The translations under genes and the position numbers were made by a program. A stretch of DNA of 64,000 bases from Circinella minor (lineage: Eukaryota; Mucoromycota; Mucoromycetes; Mucorales; Lichtheimiaceae), in the NCBI GenBank assembly GCA_016758965.1, contig JAEPRB010000043.1, positions 155,407-219,406 on the forward strand, written 5' to 3'. Within the stretch, counting starts at the first letter, position 1. Every line of letters begins with the position of its first letter. Below are positions 63,844 to 64,000 of this stretch, one piece after another. The notes under the pieces were generated by a model. It was given only the letters and a program-made list of their open reading frames with translations, did not search any database and was not told the DNA's origin.

Positions 63844-64000
63844 TCGACTTATATTTTATTGTGAGGTTTTGGATTACCATGGGAACAATCGATCATAACA
63901 TTAGGTCTTAACTTGGCCTTTTCCAAATTTTCCTTGGCTTTAGCAACATGTTCGGCATCATAGTTGGGTCCACTGTTGGCACCACGAAGAATTACGTGAG
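63844..64000 (-). CDS. DAHP synthase, partial (cut by window edge)
   Basis: The minus strand from the window edge reads HVILRGANSGPNYDAEHVAK, then RPNVMIDCSHG, the conserved beta-strand and loop of class I 3-deoxy-D-arabino-heptulosonate-7-phosphate synthase (Aro3/Aro4), the first enzyme of the shikimate pathway. The N-terminal part lies outside the window. At SHG there is either a donor (GTAATC, exon ending 63878) or read-through NPKPHNKI to a TAA at about 63853. A full-length enzyme needs about 80 more residues (ITGVMIES, GWE blocks); I could not find them in the 1.7 kb downstream. The gene may be truncated, or have a long intron. Confidence 0.75.

Overview
The window reads as nuclear DNA of an early-diverging filamentous fungus, most likely Mucoromycota (Mucorales-like). 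It is strongly AT-rich. Genes are dense and short, and most are split by 50-120 base introns with GTAAGT/GTATGT-type donors and TAG/CAG acceptors. Proteins carry many poly-N, poly-Q and poly-T runs. The gene families fit too: fungal tetraspanin, Abp2-type ARS-binding protein, Kre2/Mnt1 mannosyltransferase, EMC10, a PhoD-like phosphatase and MCT-type transporters. I could not assign a genus. All gene models below were spliced by hand and checked for reading-phase continuity, not by transcript data.

Layout. 0.3-1.7 kb: a tetraspanin gene. 1.7-11.4 kb: a repeat island holding a structured hairpin, a Tc1/mariner-type MITE, two decayed tandem copies of a PD-(D/E)XK-like gene family, a near-perfect 472-base palindromic element with TA flanks between them, and a dead DDE transposase. 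11.5-19.8 kb: a disordered acidic protein, EMC10, an FMP32/CCDC90 mitochondrial protein and a PhoD-like phosphatase. 20.8-22.5 kb: a 1.7 kb element with about 300-base terminal inverted repeats and TA flanks. 23.2-35.5 kb: an LST2-like protein, an unknown 686-residue protein, a divergent Abp2-domain protein, a fungal transcription-factor-domain protein with no visible zinc cluster, and a Yop1/REEP protein. 39.0-41.0 kb: a monocarboxylate-type transporter with two micro-exons. 43.9-50 kb: a second mobile island with a broken enoyl-CoA isomerase fragment, a GC-rich hairpin tract, a Helitron helicase end, an intact orphan gene, an intact third PD-(D/E)XK-family gene and a truncated Plavaka/CACTA-like transposase. 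50.8-57.7 kb: a compact block of SRP receptor alpha, mitochondrial TyrRS and a Kre2-type mannosyltransferase. 61.3-62.2 kb: glyoxalase I. The right edge holds part of a DAHP synthase coding region.

Several genes serve the secretory and ER system (SRP receptor alpha, EMC10, Yop1, Kre2), but they are scattered and nothing suggests an operon-like or biosynthetic cluster. The most unusual material is in the two repeat islands: the multi-copy PD-(D/E)XK-like family next to transposons, the wobble-complementary palindrome and the long-TIR element.
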